A DNA stretch of 55,877 nt from Eggerthella sinensis (lineage in GTDB: Bacteria; Actinomycetota; Coriobacteriia; Coriobacteriales; Eggerthellaceae), in the NCBI RefSeq assembly GCF_003339815.1, contig NZ_PPTT01000028.1:1-55877 (forward strand), read 5' to 3'. This document shows, piece by piece, positions 35,275 through 48,725 of the stretch. The notes beneath the pieces are model-generated. The model saw only the letters and a program-made list of their open reading frames with translations, had not been told where the DNA came from and searched no databases. The first letter of the stretch is position 1, and each line of letters opens with the position of its first letter. A program made the position numbers and the translations under genes.

Positions 35275-37345
35275 ACCTCACGCTCCAGACCGAATCTCGG
35301 TTGAACAGGTTGTCGTACTGCACGTCGGCGTAGGCGCGCAGGGCTTCCCAGACGTCCGATTCCTCCTCGTCGGCGAAGCCGTGCCAGACGCCGTCGTTCG
35401 TGAGGTAGCCGTTGAGGTTGATGGCGGGGACGGCTTCGCGCACGGCCAGCAGGAAGCGCTGGTAGCTCGTGGTGGGCAGCCCTGCGGCGTCCACGAGCTT
35501 CGCTCCCAGGTAGTTGAGGCTCGTGCGCTCGTGGTCGTTGGCTTCCGCATGCTCGCCATCGCCCGCGCCCTGCGCCCGGGCCGCGTCGTTCGCCCAGATC
35601 ATGTACGGCACGGTGTAGCGCTCCTGCACGGCGTCGAGGCCCAGGTCGTCGGCGTTCGCGCCGTCGTGGGTGACCTCGAACAGCCAATCGCTGAAGCCGG
35701 GCTGATGATCGCCGAAGAAGCACAGCACCACGGGCCGGTCGAGCGCGTTCAGCTGCTCCACGAGGTAGGCGAGGTCGCGGTCGGCCTGGCGGATGACGCT
35801 CGCGTACTCGTCGAGCTCCGAGGACGTGGTGCCGTCGCCCAGCGGCACGGTGACGGTCATGTCGTCGTCGAGGCCGCCCACGTCGTAGCCGCCGTGGTTC
35901 TGCAGCGTGACGTCGAACACGAACTGCGGGTTCTCGTCGGCGGCCAGCAGGTCGAGCACGTAGTCGTACGTCGCGCGGTCGGTGGTGAGGCCGCGCAGCG
36001 TGTCGGCGTCGGCGAAGGCGCTCTGGTCGGTGAACGCGTCGAACCCGAGCTGGTCGTACACGCGGTCGCGCCGCCAGTTCGTGCTCTCGGCGGGGTGGAT
36101 GGCGTGCGTGGCGTAGCCGAGCGCGTCGAAGTACGACACGAGGCTCTCGGTGCCGTCGAGGTCGTACAGCACGTAGGGGTACACGCCGCCGCCGAGGTGC
36201 CCCATGCTCGATCCGGTGAGGAACTCGAACTCGCTGTTGCACGTGCCGCCGCCGAGCGCCGAGACGTACGCGTCGCCCGACTCGAGCGCCGAGGCGGCGA
36301 TATCGTAGTAGTACGCGGGGCGCGCGTCGGTGTCGGCCAGGCCGGGGTAGCGCGAGAGGTCGGAGAACGTCTCGTTCATGATGGCGATGACGGTGGGCGC
36401 CTCGGTCTCGGCCGCCGTTTCGACGGCGCCGCCGTCGAGCCCGCCGAGCAGCGCCGCAACGGCGTCGGCGTCGTAGCCGTCGGGCTGGGCGGGGCTCAGA
36501 TCCTGCACGCGCTTGAGGAAGCACAGCGTCGATCCCTGCTCGGCGTACGACTCCTTCACGCCCCAGACGTCCACGGTGACGGCGTAGGCCTTCTCCATGT
36601 CGTACGACCCGATCCACCAGCCGAAACAGCCGGCCAGCGCCAGCGCGCACACGCTGTTCGCCACGAGGCGCCGCGGCGTGGCCGCCACCTTCGGCACGTA
36701 GGCGACGGCGGTGGAGGCGGCGGCGAACACGACGATGGTCTCGAGGAGCCGCGCGTCGAGCGAAAACGTGTAGCCCGCGCCCACCGAGGCCGCCGTGGAC
36801 AGGGCGAACAGGTCGGCCGGAACGACGGGCTGCCCCTTGAACAGGATGACGAAGTGGTTGGCCACGCCCGCCACGAGGCAGGCCAGCAGGAAGGCCATGA
36901 CGGCTCCGCGCGTGCGCTGTCCGGCCGCATACACGATGGCGAACAGCACGCCGAGCACGCACAGGTTCGCCAGCACGTAGTACGGCTCCATGAGCAGCAG
37001 CTGGTCGTTCCAGGGGCGCTCGAGCAGGTAGAACCCAACCGGGATGGCAAGCAGCACGACCACCGGCCGGGCGAGCGCCCATCGGCGCAGGGCGGTTTCC
37101 GTGCGCTTCGCGCGCACGAGGAAGGCCACGCTGCAGGCGACGAGCAGCACGGCGGCGCCCGTCACGACGAACCAGGGCGCGTCGGAAAAGCCGCAGGCGG
37201 CGTAGACGATGATGAACAGGGCGGCAAGCGCGCAAAGACACGCTCCCACCAGGTCGCCGCGGGAGGGCGTCAGGTGGGTGCGCAGGTCGGAACAGGACGC
37301 GACGGCCGCGGAGAGCGCTGCGTCGCAGCGCTGACGTACGGTCAT
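35273..37345 (-). CDS. LTA synthase-family sulfatase-fold phosphotransferase
   Basis: A 690-residue membrane enzyme. The first about 270 residues carry five or more transmembrane helices. The extracytoplasmic domain is a PF00884 sulfatase/alkaline-phosphatase fold, with metal-site Glu325 in MNETFSDLS, the candidate nucleophile Thr368 in GGGTCNSEFE, SSMGHLGG, and Asp546-His547 in GDHQPG. LtaS-type enzymes transfer glycerol-phosphate from phosphatidylglycerol to a growing polymer. Sequence alone does not separate LtaS from other phosphoglycerol transferases. Its presence with a dlt cluster in the same window suggests polymer synthesis for D-alanylation. ATG 37345 has GTAGGAG upstream. Confidence 0.85.
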   Translation of the reverse strand: MTVRQRCDAALSAAVASCSDLRTHLTPSRGDLVGACLCALAALFIIVYAACGFSDAPWFVVTGAAVLLVACSVAFLVRAKRTETALRRWALARPVVVLLAIPVGFYLLERPWNDQLLLMEPYYVLANLCVLGVLFAIVYAAGQRTRGAVMAFLLACLVAGVANHFVILFKGQPVVPADLFALSTAASVGAGYTFSLDARLLETIVVFAAASTAVAYVPKVAATPRRLVANSVCALALAGCFGWWIGSYDMEKAYAVTVDVWGVKESYAEQGSTLCFLKRVQDLSPAQPDGYDADAVAALLGGLDGGAVETAAETEAPTVIAIMNETFSDLSRYPGLADTDARPAYYYDIAASALESGDAYVSALGGGTCNSEFEFLTGSSMGHLGGGVYPYVLYDLDGTESLVSYFDALGYATHAIHPAESTNWRRDRVYDQLGFDAFTDQSAFADADTLRGLTTDRATYDYVLDLLAADENPQFVFDVTLQNHGGYDVGGLDDDMTVTVPLGDGTTSSELDEYASVIRQADRDLAYLVEQLNALDRPVVLCFFGDHQPGFSDWLFEVTHDGANADDLGLDAVQERYTVPYMIWANDAARAQGAGDGEHAEANDHERTSLNYLGAKLVDAAGLPTTSYQRFLLAVREAVPAINLNGYLTNDGVWHGFADEEESDVWEALRAYADVQYDNLFNRDSVWSVR

Positions 37346-37511
37346 AGGGAAACTCCTACTATAGTAAACAGATGTGTGAACACCGATAAGTATAAGGGGT
37401 GCATGATAGCGGTTGGGTTGCGACTGCGCAGGGGGCGTTTCCGGACGGTTCGACGTTTCATGGCGCTGACCGGGCTATTCAGCCAAACTGGCAAAAAACT
37501 GTGATTCCGAC

Positions 37512-37539
37512 TTCACATTATCTGCAAATATCCTACAAT
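37512..37539 (+). promoter_or_regulatory. Sigma-70-like promoter of the pyrophosphatase gene
   Basis: TTCACA at 37512-37517 and TACAAT at 37534-37539 are separated by 16 bases. Each matches five of six consensus positions. They lie 86-113 bases before the gene start, in the 279-base gap 37346-37624 that also holds the divergent LTA-synthase promoter. Confidence 0.55.
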
Positions 37540-37624
37540 AAGACAGCTGAATGCGACTTTCCCGCTTAGAATGCCCGGCGAAAAGGTCGCATAGTTGTAT
37601 TGGAAGAGGACAAGGAGGATTCAA

Positions 37625-39745
37625 GTGACGGTTCAAGTCGCATGGATGGCTCCCATCTGTGCCTTAATTGGCATCTGCATGGCGGGCTACCTCGGATCGT
37701 GGGTGCTCAAGCAGGACCCGGGTCCGGACAAGATGAACAACATTTCGCTGAAGATTCAGCAGGGCGCGAAGGCGTTCCTCATGAGCGAGTACAAGCTGCT
37801 CGTCATCTTCATGGTCGTGGTGGCCGTGGTGATGGCGGTGGCGCTGTCCCCGATCACGGCCATCGCGTTCGTGACCGGCGGCATTCTGTCGGCGCTCGCC
37901 GGCTACATCGGCATGCACGTGGCCACGCGCGCCAACACGCGCACCGCCTACGCCGCCGAGAAGTCCGTGGCCGCCGCGCTGAACGTCAGCTTCAAGTCGG
38001 GCCTCACCATGGGCCTGTCCGTCGCTTCGTTCGCGCTGCTGGGCCTGAGCCTCTGGCTCATCCTGCTCGTGTTCGGCGTCGACTCGTTCGACCTCATGCA
38101 CGAGCATGTGGGCATGGTCGAGGGCTTCGCCACCGGCGCATCGGCTGTCGCGCTGTTCGCCCGTGTGGGCGGCGGCATCTACACGAAGGCGGCCGACGTG
38201 GGCGCCGACCTCGTGGGCAAGGTCGAAGCGGGCATTCCGGAGGACGATCCGCGCAACCCGGCCACCATCGCCGACAACGTGGGCGACAACGTGGGCGACG
38301 TCGCGGGCATGGGCGCCGACCTGTTCGAGTCCTACACCGGCGCCATCCTGGCGCCCACCATCCTGGCCACGACGTTCGCCGCGCTCGGCTACTTCGGCGC
38401 GTTCGGCAGCATCGACGCCACGTGGGCCATCGTCGTCCCGGTGCTCATCGCCGGCTGCGGCATCATCACCTCGATCATCGGCCTGCTGGCCGTGCGCACG
38501 AAGGAAGGCGCCGAGCTGCACAAGGCCCTCAACCGCGGCACGTACCTCGCCGCCATCATCGAGGTCGTCGCCATCCTCGTGATCTTCATCATGTGGAACA
38601 ACCAGACCGTCGACGCGCAGCCCATCTGGCTGTTCGGTTCGGTGCTGTGCGGTCTCGTGGCGGGTCTCCTCATCGGCAAGACCACCGAGTACTTCTGCTC
38701 CGACTCCTACAAGCCGGTGCATCAGATCGCCGAGGCGTCCGAGACGGGCCCCGGCACGAACGTCATCCAGGGTCTGTCGACGGGCATGCTGTCCACCATC
38801 ATCCCCATCCTGCTCGTGGCGTTCGCCATCATCGGCGCGTACACGTTCGGCAACATGGCGTTCCCGAACGTTGACGACATGGGCGGCATCGCCGTCGGCC
38901 TGTTCGGCGTGGCGCTTGCCGCGACGGGCATGCTGTCGAACACGGCCATCACCATCGGCGTCGACGCGTACGGCCCCGTGGCCGACAACGCCGGCGGCAT
39001 CGCCGAAATGGCCGGTCTGCCCGAAGAGGTGCGCGAGCGCACCGACGAGCTGGACTCCGTGGGCAACACCACGGCCGCCATCGCGAAGGGCTTCGCCATC
39101 GCGTCCGCGGGCCTGTCCGCCATCTCGCTGTTCGTGTCCTACCAGGCCACGATGCACCATGCCATCCCCGAGTTCGAGCTGACGCTCACCGACCCGCTCA
39201 TCATCGCCGGCATCTTCATCGGCGCCATGATCCCGTTCATGTTCGCGGCCCTCACCATGGGCGCCGTGTCGCGTGCGGCCCATGCCATGGTGGCCGAGGT
39301 TCGTCGTCAGTTCCGCGAGATCAAGGGCATCATGACCTACGAGGCCGAGCCCGAGTACGACAAGTGCATCGCCATCTCCACCTCGTCCGCGCTGCGCGAA
39401 ATGATGCTGCCGGGTATCCTGGCCGTCGTCATCCCCGTGGTCATCGGCTGCTTCAACCCGGCCATGCTGGGCGGCTTCCTCGCGGGCGCCGTGTCCACCG
39501 GCATGCTGCTGGCCATCTTCATGTCGAACGCGGGCGGCGCGTGGGACAACGCGAAGAAGTACATCGAGAAGGGCGCGCATGGCGGCAAGGGCTCTGAGGC
39601 CCACAAGGCTGCCGTCGTGGGCGACACGGTGGGCGACCCGTTCAAGGACACCTCCGGTCCGTCCATGAACATCCTCATCAACCTTATGACCATCGTCTCG
39701 CTGACGTTCTCGCCGCTGTTCATCTTGGTGCAGTCGCTGTTCTAA
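37625..39745 (+). CDS. hppA: Membrane-bound ion-translocating pyrophosphatase
   Basis: A 706-residue protein with about 16 transmembrane helices. It carries the family signatures [40 protein letters not shown] and [18 protein letters not shown]. It couples PPi hydrolysis to H+ or Na+ export. [13 protein letters not shown] has Ala rather than Lys at the position that marks K+-dependent enzymes, so this is K+-dependent; whether it pumps Na+ cannot be settled here. GTG 37625 follows AAGGAGG. Confidence 0.95.
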   Translation: MTVQVAWMAPICALIGICMAGYLGSWVLKQDPGPDKMNNISLKIQQGAKAFLMSEYKLLVIFMVVVAVVMAVALSPITAIAFVTGGILSALAGYIGMHVATRANTRTAYAAEKSVAAALNVSFKSGLTMGLSVASFALLGLSLWLILLVFGVDSFDLMHEHVGMVEGFATGASAVALFARVGGGIYTKAADVGADLVGKVEAGIPEDDPRNPATIADNVGDNVGDVAGMGADLFESYTGAILAPTILATTFAALGYFGAFGSIDATWAIVVPVLIAGCGIITSIIGLLAVRTKEGAELHKALNRGTYLAAIIEVVAILVIFIMWNNQTVDAQPIWLFGSVLCGLVAGLLIGKTTEYFCSDSYKPVHQIAEASETGPGTNVIQGLSTGMLSTIIPILLVAFAIIGAYTFGNMAFPNVDDMGGIAVGLFGVALAATGMLSNTAITIGVDAYGPVADNAGGIAEMAGLPEEVRERTDELDSVGNTTAAIAKGFAIASAGLSAISLFVSYQATMHHAIPEFELTLTDPLIIAGIFIGAMIPFMFAALTMGAVSRAAHAMVAEVRRQFREIKGIMTYEAEPEYDKCIAISTSSALREMMLPGILAVVIPVVIGCFNPAMLGGFLAGAVSTGMLLAIFMSNAGGAWDNAKKYIEKGAHGGKGSEAHKAAVVGDTVGDPFKDTSGPSMNILINLMTIVSLTFSPLFILVQSLF

Positions 39746-39773
39746 GCGTTTCGAGCAAGCGCAGGTTCGCATC

Positions 39774-39800
39774 GAGGGCCCCGGCACCGCCGGGGCCCTC
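39774..39800 (+). terminator. Perfect 12-bp hairpin after the pyrophosphatase gene
   Basis: GAGGGCCCCGGC and GCCGGGGCCCTC pair perfectly around an ACC loop, 28 bases after hppA. There is no U-tract, so it may end transcription as a stable non-canonical terminator or protect the 3' end. Confidence 0.55.
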
Positions 39801-39916
39801 GTGCGCTACGTGGAAGATGCGGTCTATGAGATCGACGAGGCGGACGCCGATGCGTCGTCCTGCGAAGGGGTCTCCCTACGCTTGTCCGAAAAAAGTTCAA
39901 GGCATCCAATCCTTCC

Positions 39917-39927
39917 GGGGGGGGGGG
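39917..39927 (+). repeat. Homopolymeric G11 tract upstream of the GGDEF gene
   Basis: Eleven consecutive G bases occur at 39917-39927, followed at once by TAGTATGCTATATTG. The tract lies 57 bases before the diguanylate cyclase start, where a -35/-10 spacer could sit. Such tracts are prone to slipped-strand length change. Confidence 0.85.
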
Positions 39928-39935
39928 TAGTATGC

Positions 39936-39941
39936 TATATT
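39936..39941 (+). promoter_or_regulatory. Candidate -10 box next to the G-tract
   Basis: TATATT (39936-39941) lies 8 bases after the G11 run; TATGCT at 39931 is an alternative. With a normal 17-base spacer the -35 would fall at 39913-39918, so the tract would lie inside the spacer. The -35 sequence (TTCCGG) is poor. Confidence 0.4.
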
Positions 39942-39983
39942 GAAAGCACTGTACGTGTCCGGTTACGCAAGAAACGAGAGTGC

Positions 39984-41543
39984 ATGGCGAACGAAGCGAT
40001 AACGGCATTTCATCGTTCGCGCTTTTCGTTTAAGCGTTTGGCCTGGTGCGGAGTGCTCTTGGCAGCGCTTTCCGTGCTGGCGGTATGCGCCATCGGCGTG
40101 GCGCTTGCCGTGCACGACATGCGGCACGAGACCACCGTCTCGCTGACGAGCGCCCGGCCTCAAATCGAGCAGCGCATCGACGAATCGTTCAAGCTGCTCG
40201 AATCCCTTGCCGTGCAACCCGTCCTGTGCGATCCCGATGTTCCCGTCATGGACAAAGTGAGCCTGCTCGATCAAGTCAACGAACGTTATCAATACTTCCT
40301 CTTGTGCTACGTGGACGAGGACATCAACGTGTGGGATGCCACGGGCCCCGCGAGCCTTGCCAGCCGCGATTTCATGCAGAAGCTGTACGCCACGGGCGAG
40401 CGAACGGTTACCGACAGCTTCGCTGCCGGAGCCGATGGGGTGACGCTCAATTACGTCGTGCTCGTCCCGCTGCACGACGAGGGCGTCATGACGGGATCGC
40501 TGTTCGTGTCGCTGTACTTCGACGATGTGGATGAGCTGCTCAACGAGAGCACGGCGAGTGCCGAGGTCGAGTCCGTGCTCGTCGGCAGTCGAGGGCAGGT
40601 CATGTCGGCGACGTCGGGCTACGTATACGACGACTTCTTTCTCGACCCGCTGCGCGACCGCATCGCATTCGGCGTGACGGCCGACGGCATCGAAGCCGAG
40701 CTGCTCGCGTCGAACGAGGTGGATTTCTGGACGGTCGAAGGGCTTGACCTGCGCTACTATGTCGCGGCGCCCATCGACGGCACCTCGTGGGATCTGGTGT
40801 GCTCGAGCGACTTTTGGAGTGCGTATGCAAAGATCATGAGCAACCTGCTGCCCGTCATATTCGTGATTCTCGCGCTCATAGCGGGTATGTTCGCGCTGAT
40901 GTGGCGCTGGTTCTCGCAGCAGATGGAGAGCGCTTCGGCGCTTGAGAAGTCCGTCGAGCAGCTGCAGAAGAAGCTCTACAGCGATGACGGCGCATCCGAT
41001 GCCGACATCTCCGACATCCTCGAGCTCACGTCGTCGGGATTGTCCGACGGGCTGACCGGCACGTTCACGCGGTCGGTGTTCGCAAGCCGCCTGACGAGCG
41101 CGCTCGAACATGCGGGGAGCACCGAGAAACTGTACGCGCTCTGCTTCGTCGACGTGGACGATTTCAAGCTGATCAACGACACCTACGGGCATGCGATGGG
41201 CGATGTCGCGCTCAAGAGCATCGGCTATCTTCTGCGTGAGTTCGAACGACGCTACGACGGCTTGGTGGGTCGGTACGGCGGCGACGAATTCGTGCTGCTC
41301 ATGACCGATCTCGACAACGACGACGAATTGCGCGACGTGCTCGACGAGATGACGGCGGGCTTGCACGTGGACATCCAATCGGGAGATGCGGCGTTCTCGG
41401 TGCATTGCAGCGTGGGCGTGTCGGTATGGGATGGGCGAATCGACGCCGACGTCCTCATGGAGCAGGCCGACCAGGCGTTGTACATCGTCAAGCAGCAAGG
41501 CAAGGAAAACTACTGCGTGTACCAAGACCGGGATGCGTCGTGA
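39984..41543 (+). CDS. Membrane diguanylate cyclase with extracellular sensor domain
   Basis: A 519-residue protein. TM1 is at about residues 18-42, an extracellular dCache/CHASE-like domain at about 45-285, and TM2 at about 288-312. A coiled region leads to a GGDEF domain at about 355-515. The active motif RYGGDEF spans Arg430 to Phe436, and an upstream RRYD resembles the inhibitory I-site but is spaced one residue further away than usual. It would make cyclic-di-GMP in response to an external signal. ATG 39984 has only a weak ribosome site (ACGAGAG). Its stop overlaps the next gene as GTGA. Confidence 0.87.
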   Translation: MANEAITAFHRSRFSFKRLAWCGVLLAALSVLAVCAIGVALAVHDMRHETTVSLTSARPQIEQRIDESFKLLESLAVQPVLCDPDVPVMDKVSLLDQVNERYQYFLLCYVDEDINVWDATGPASLASRDFMQKLYATGERTVTDSFAAGADGVTLNYVVLVPLHDEGVMTGSLFVSLYFDDVDELLNESTASAEVESVLVGSRGQVMSATSGYVYDDFFLDPLRDRIAFGVTADGIEAELLASNEVDFWTVEGLDLRYYVAAPIDGTSWDLVCSSDFWSAYAKIMSNLLPVIFVILALIAGMFALMWRWFSQQMESASALEKSVEQLQKKLYSDDGASDADISDILELTSSGLSDGLTGTFTRSVFASRLTSALEHAGSTEKLYALCFVDVDDFKLINDTYGHAMGDVALKSIGYLLREFERRYDGLVGRYGGDEFVLLMTDLDNDDELRDVLDEMTAGLHVDIQSGDAAFSVHCSVGVSVWDGRIDADVLMEQADQALYIVKQQGKENYCVYQDRDAS

Positions 41544-42844
41544 AGTCGCGCAAAGCGTTGGAGGTTTTCGGATTCGGCGTGTTCTCCCTCGCGGTCTGCG
41601 TGGCGGTGACAGCGGTGGGCTTGTTCCTCTTCGACGAGGTGAACGTCACGCGCCAACGCGATGCCGATACCGTGCTCGCCTATTTCCAGCAGACGATGAC
41701 GCAGAAGCTGCGCAGCGATCTGAGCCAAGGCGACGCGCTTGCGGCGGCGATTGCGGTGGACCCGACCGACGACGGATGGTTTCCGGCCGCAGCCGAGCGC
41801 CTGCTCGAGCAGGATGGGGCGGCCTACGTCGCCTATCTGCAGGGCGAGACGATGCGCTACGCCCTTCCGGAAAGCTCGTTCGGCGACACGGTGGGCCGCG
41901 ATCTGGTCACGTTCTCGTACGTGTACACGTTGGGCAAGGTGACGGACGACTTCGTGGTCGAAGGGCCCGTCGAGCTGACCGAGGGCAACGAAGTGTTCCT
42001 GTTCGTGCGGCCCTTCGATGTCGATGGCGTGTACTACGGCGAAGTGATCGTGGGTCTCGATGCGGCGTACGTGATCGAGCAGCTTGATTTCGCCTCGCTC
42101 GAAGAGCAGGGCTACCGCTACGAGCTGTGGGCGGTGAGTCCGCAGGACGGCAGCAAGGACGTCATCGCCGTTTCGGAGGGCGCGACCGACTTCTCGCAGG
42201 CGGTGAAGCTGTCGTTCAACATGCCCACCCTGTGGACGCTGTCCCTCGTGCCCGTTGACGGATGGGTTCCGCGCACCTGGGCATTCGATATCGTGGGCGG
42301 ATGCACGCTGGTCGCCCTGCTGGTGATCGCGCTGACGGGCACGGCGTTGATCCTGCGCCGGACGCGTCGGCAGGCTGCGCAGGAGCGGTTGCTCGATCCC
42401 GAGACGGGGCTTTTGACGTATGCGGGATTCTTGGAAGCGCTCGAGCGCAACGGACGCCGTCGGAAGGGTCCGCTGCCGCTCACGCTCATCTGCCTGTCGG
42501 TGGACGACTTCGAACGCACGGCGCTCGCGCTCGGATGGGCCGCGCGCAACAGCTACCTGGAATCGGTGAAGGGCGAGATTGCGGCCGTGGTGCAGGGGAG
42601 CTACGATGCCGCGCGCGTGAGCGGCGGCAGCTTCGTGGTGTGCGTGTACGAACGCATCGACCGGCGAACGCTCGGCGACATGATGCGCGCGTTGGAGCTG
42701 GCGCTGCTGTGGAAGGCGCGCATCGACGGGAAGAAGGTGTTCTGCCGCGTGCGCTCCGCAGCGGTGAGCTGGCCCGAAGACGGCGCCGATGCGGCGGCGC
42801 TCGTCGAGCGCACGGTGTCGCTGCTCGAGCGCGATCGGACGTAA
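41540..42844 (+). CDS. Degenerate GGDEF-domain membrane sensor
   Basis: A 434-residue protein with TM1 at about 10-32, an extracellular sensor domain at about 35-245 and TM2 near 255-278, followed by a GGDEF-like domain (LLDPETGLLTYAGFLEAL). The signature is SGGSF at Ser361-Phe365, so the catalytic Asp/Glu pair is gone. It is most likely non-catalytic and may act as a partner or a c-di-GMP/GTP sensor. GTG 41540 overlaps the preceding active cyclase gene by four bases, so the two are made together. Confidence 0.8.
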   Translation: MKSRKALEVFGFGVFSLAVCVAVTAVGLFLFDEVNVTRQRDADTVLAYFQQTMTQKLRSDLSQGDALAAAIAVDPTDDGWFPAAAERLLEQDGAAYVAYLQGETMRYALPESSFGDTVGRDLVTFSYVYTLGKVTDDFVVEGPVELTEGNEVFLFVRPFDVDGVYYGEVIVGLDAAYVIEQLDFASLEEQGYRYELWAVSPQDGSKDVIAVSEGATDFSQAVKLSFNMPTLWTLSLVPVDGWVPRTWAFDIVGGCTLVALLVIALTGTALILRRTRRQAAQERLLDPETGLLTYAGFLEALERNGRRRKGPLPLTLICLSVDDFERTALALGWAARNSYLESVKGEIAAVVQGSYDAARVSGGSFVVCVYERIDRRTLGDMMRALELALLWKARIDGKKVFCRVRSAAVSWPEDGADAAALVERTVSLLERDRT

Positions 42845-42846
42845 AC

Positions 42847-42875
42847 GAAAAGGCCCCGTCCGAAGACAGGGCCTT
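42847..42875 (-). terminator. Terminator of gdhA (possibly bidirectional)
   Basis: AAGGCCCTGTC and GACGGGGCCTT pair around TTCG on the minus strand with one mismatch, then run into TTTTCGTTT. It sits between the convergent degenerate GGDEF gene and gdhA. Since there is no U-run on the plus side, it is best assigned to gdhA. Confidence 0.75.
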
Positions 42876-42916
42876 GCGCATGATGCGGGAGTTCCGCGCG
42901 GTGCGTCAGACGTTGC

Positions 42917-47543
<4,627 letters not shown>

Positions 47544-47553
47544 GAGGAACGCC

Positions 47554-47991
47554 ATGGGTGCAAGGAACCGCGTATCGATCGGGCTCGCGCTGTGCGCCGT
47601 GCTGACGGGAGGCGTCCTGGTCGCGGGCTGCTCGGCGGCGCCTGCGGAGACGTACGAGACGCCGTACTATACGCTGCAGCTGCCCACCGACCTCGCGGCG
47701 TCCTGCGTGATCGAGTACGACGACTACGCGCGTATGATGAACGACGGCTCGGGCGAGATCGGCCATACGACGAGCGTGCTCGATCGGGAGACGGGCGCTC
47801 CACTGTTCTTCGTCGTGTGCGGCCCGGATTCGTTCGGGCCCGACGAGGGCGACCCGCGGAGCGTGAAGCTGGGAGAGCCCTCGCAGCTGCCGGGTGCGAA
47901 CGTCTACGTGGGGCAGCTCATGTTCGGCCTCGACGGGGAGACCACCGACCCGCACGCGGAGGAGTACGCCTCCTTCGTCACGGTGCGCTAG
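47554..47991 (+). CDS. Small lipoprotein of unknown function
   Basis: A 145-residue predicted lipoprotein. A signal sequence ends in a lipobox-like VAGC at about residues 23-26, so the mature protein would start at Cys26. The remaining about 120 residues have a YETPYYTLQLP opening and an alternating polar pattern, without recognisable catalytic residues. It follows AGGAGG and the preceding membrane protein, and both may work at the envelope. It is convergent with the YaiI/YqxD gene 12 bases away. Confidence 0.7.
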   Translation: MGARNRVSIGLALCAVLTGGVLVAGCSAAPAETYETPYYTLQLPTDLAASCVIEYDDYARMMNDGSGEIGHTTSVLDRETGAPLFFVVCGPDSFGPDEGDPRSVKLGEPSQLPGANVYVGQLMFGLDGETTDPHAEEYASFVTVR

Positions 47992-48003
47992 CGTTCCTTC
48001 GCG

Positions 48004-48498
48004 CTACGCCTCTTCGCGGCGCACCTCGTCGACGAGACGTTGGAGGTTCGCGGCGAAGCGCTCGCGGTCGTCGTCTTCGAAGGCGGCGGGCCCCTTCGTG
48101 CGCCCGCCTTGACGGCGCACCTTCTTCTCCTCGTGGCGGATGTGCATGTCGAGGTCGATGGTGGCCAGCGTGTAGACGCGCCCGCGCACGCCGATGGCCC
48201 GCGCGCGCCGCCCCAGCACCATGGCGGCCAGGCCGATGTCCTGCGTCACCACGATGTCGCCCGGCTCGAGCTCCTGCACGATGGCGAAGTCGGCCGCGTC
48301 GGCGCCGATGCCCACGGCCAGCGTGTCCACCCAGAACCCCGGCCCGGGCTGCCGCGGGTCGTCGCGCCGGATGTGGCGCGCCAGGTTCTGCGTCGCGTTG
48401 CCCGCGATGACGACGGGCACCTTGTTCTTGCGTGCCACGGCGAGGGCGGCGGAGGTGACGGGGCAGGCGTCAGCGTCGATGTAGATGGTGGGCTGCAT
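48004..48498 (-). CDS. YaiI/YqxD-family protein (DUF188)
   Basis: A 164-residue protein with the DUF188 signature: YIDADACPVTSAALAVARK at the N-terminus, then VVIAGNATQNLA, VVTQDIGLA and RGRVYT. These resemble a PIN/NYN-type fold with Asp residues in YIDADACP and TQDIGLA. Its biochemical role is not established. ATG 48498 has GAGAAAGCGAGCCC upstream, and longer frames lack a ribosome site. It is divergent from the dlt operon. Confidence 0.85.
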   Translation of the reverse strand: MQPTIYIDADACPVTSAALAVARKNKVPVVIAGNATQNLARHIRRDDPRQPGPGFWVDTLAVGIGADAADFAIVQELEPGDIVVTQDIGLAAMVLGRRARAIGVRGRVYTLATIDLDMHIRHEEKKVRRQGGRTKGPAAFEDDDRERFAANLQRLVDEVRREEA

Positions 48499-48689
48499 GG
48501 GCTCGCTTTCTCTTCGTTCCGTCCAGTATACGGCACGCGCCCCGCGCCCCGCGGCGGCTTGTTTGGCAGCGCGGCTGAAAACGTCGAAACGGTGATCGAA
48601 ATGTGCGCAAAACGTGACCGGCGCCCGCCGTAGATATTCTGTCGATATTTGCGGCTTAGGTTCTCCCGAGAGCAGTCGAAGCTGTCGCA

Positions 48690-48706
48690 ACGACAGCGGT
48701 ATGCGA
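48690..48706. promoter_or_regulatory. Short hairpin upstream of dltA
   Basis: GCTGTCG and CGACAGC pair around CAA, 19 bases before the dltA start. The gap 48499-48725 has no other clear structure, although an AT-richer run (TAGATATTCTGTCGATATTT) about 90 bases upstream may hold the promoter. A regulatory role is possible but unproven. Confidence 0.4.
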
Positions 48707-48725
48707 GAGACGGGGTGGAACAACC

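Noticed and set aside
39801-39983. Upstream ATG at 39801 that would put the G-tract inside the cyclase coding region
   Set aside because: No ribosome site precedes it and the added 61 residues lack any domain; ATG 39984 is favoured, although the alternative would also be altered by tract slippage.
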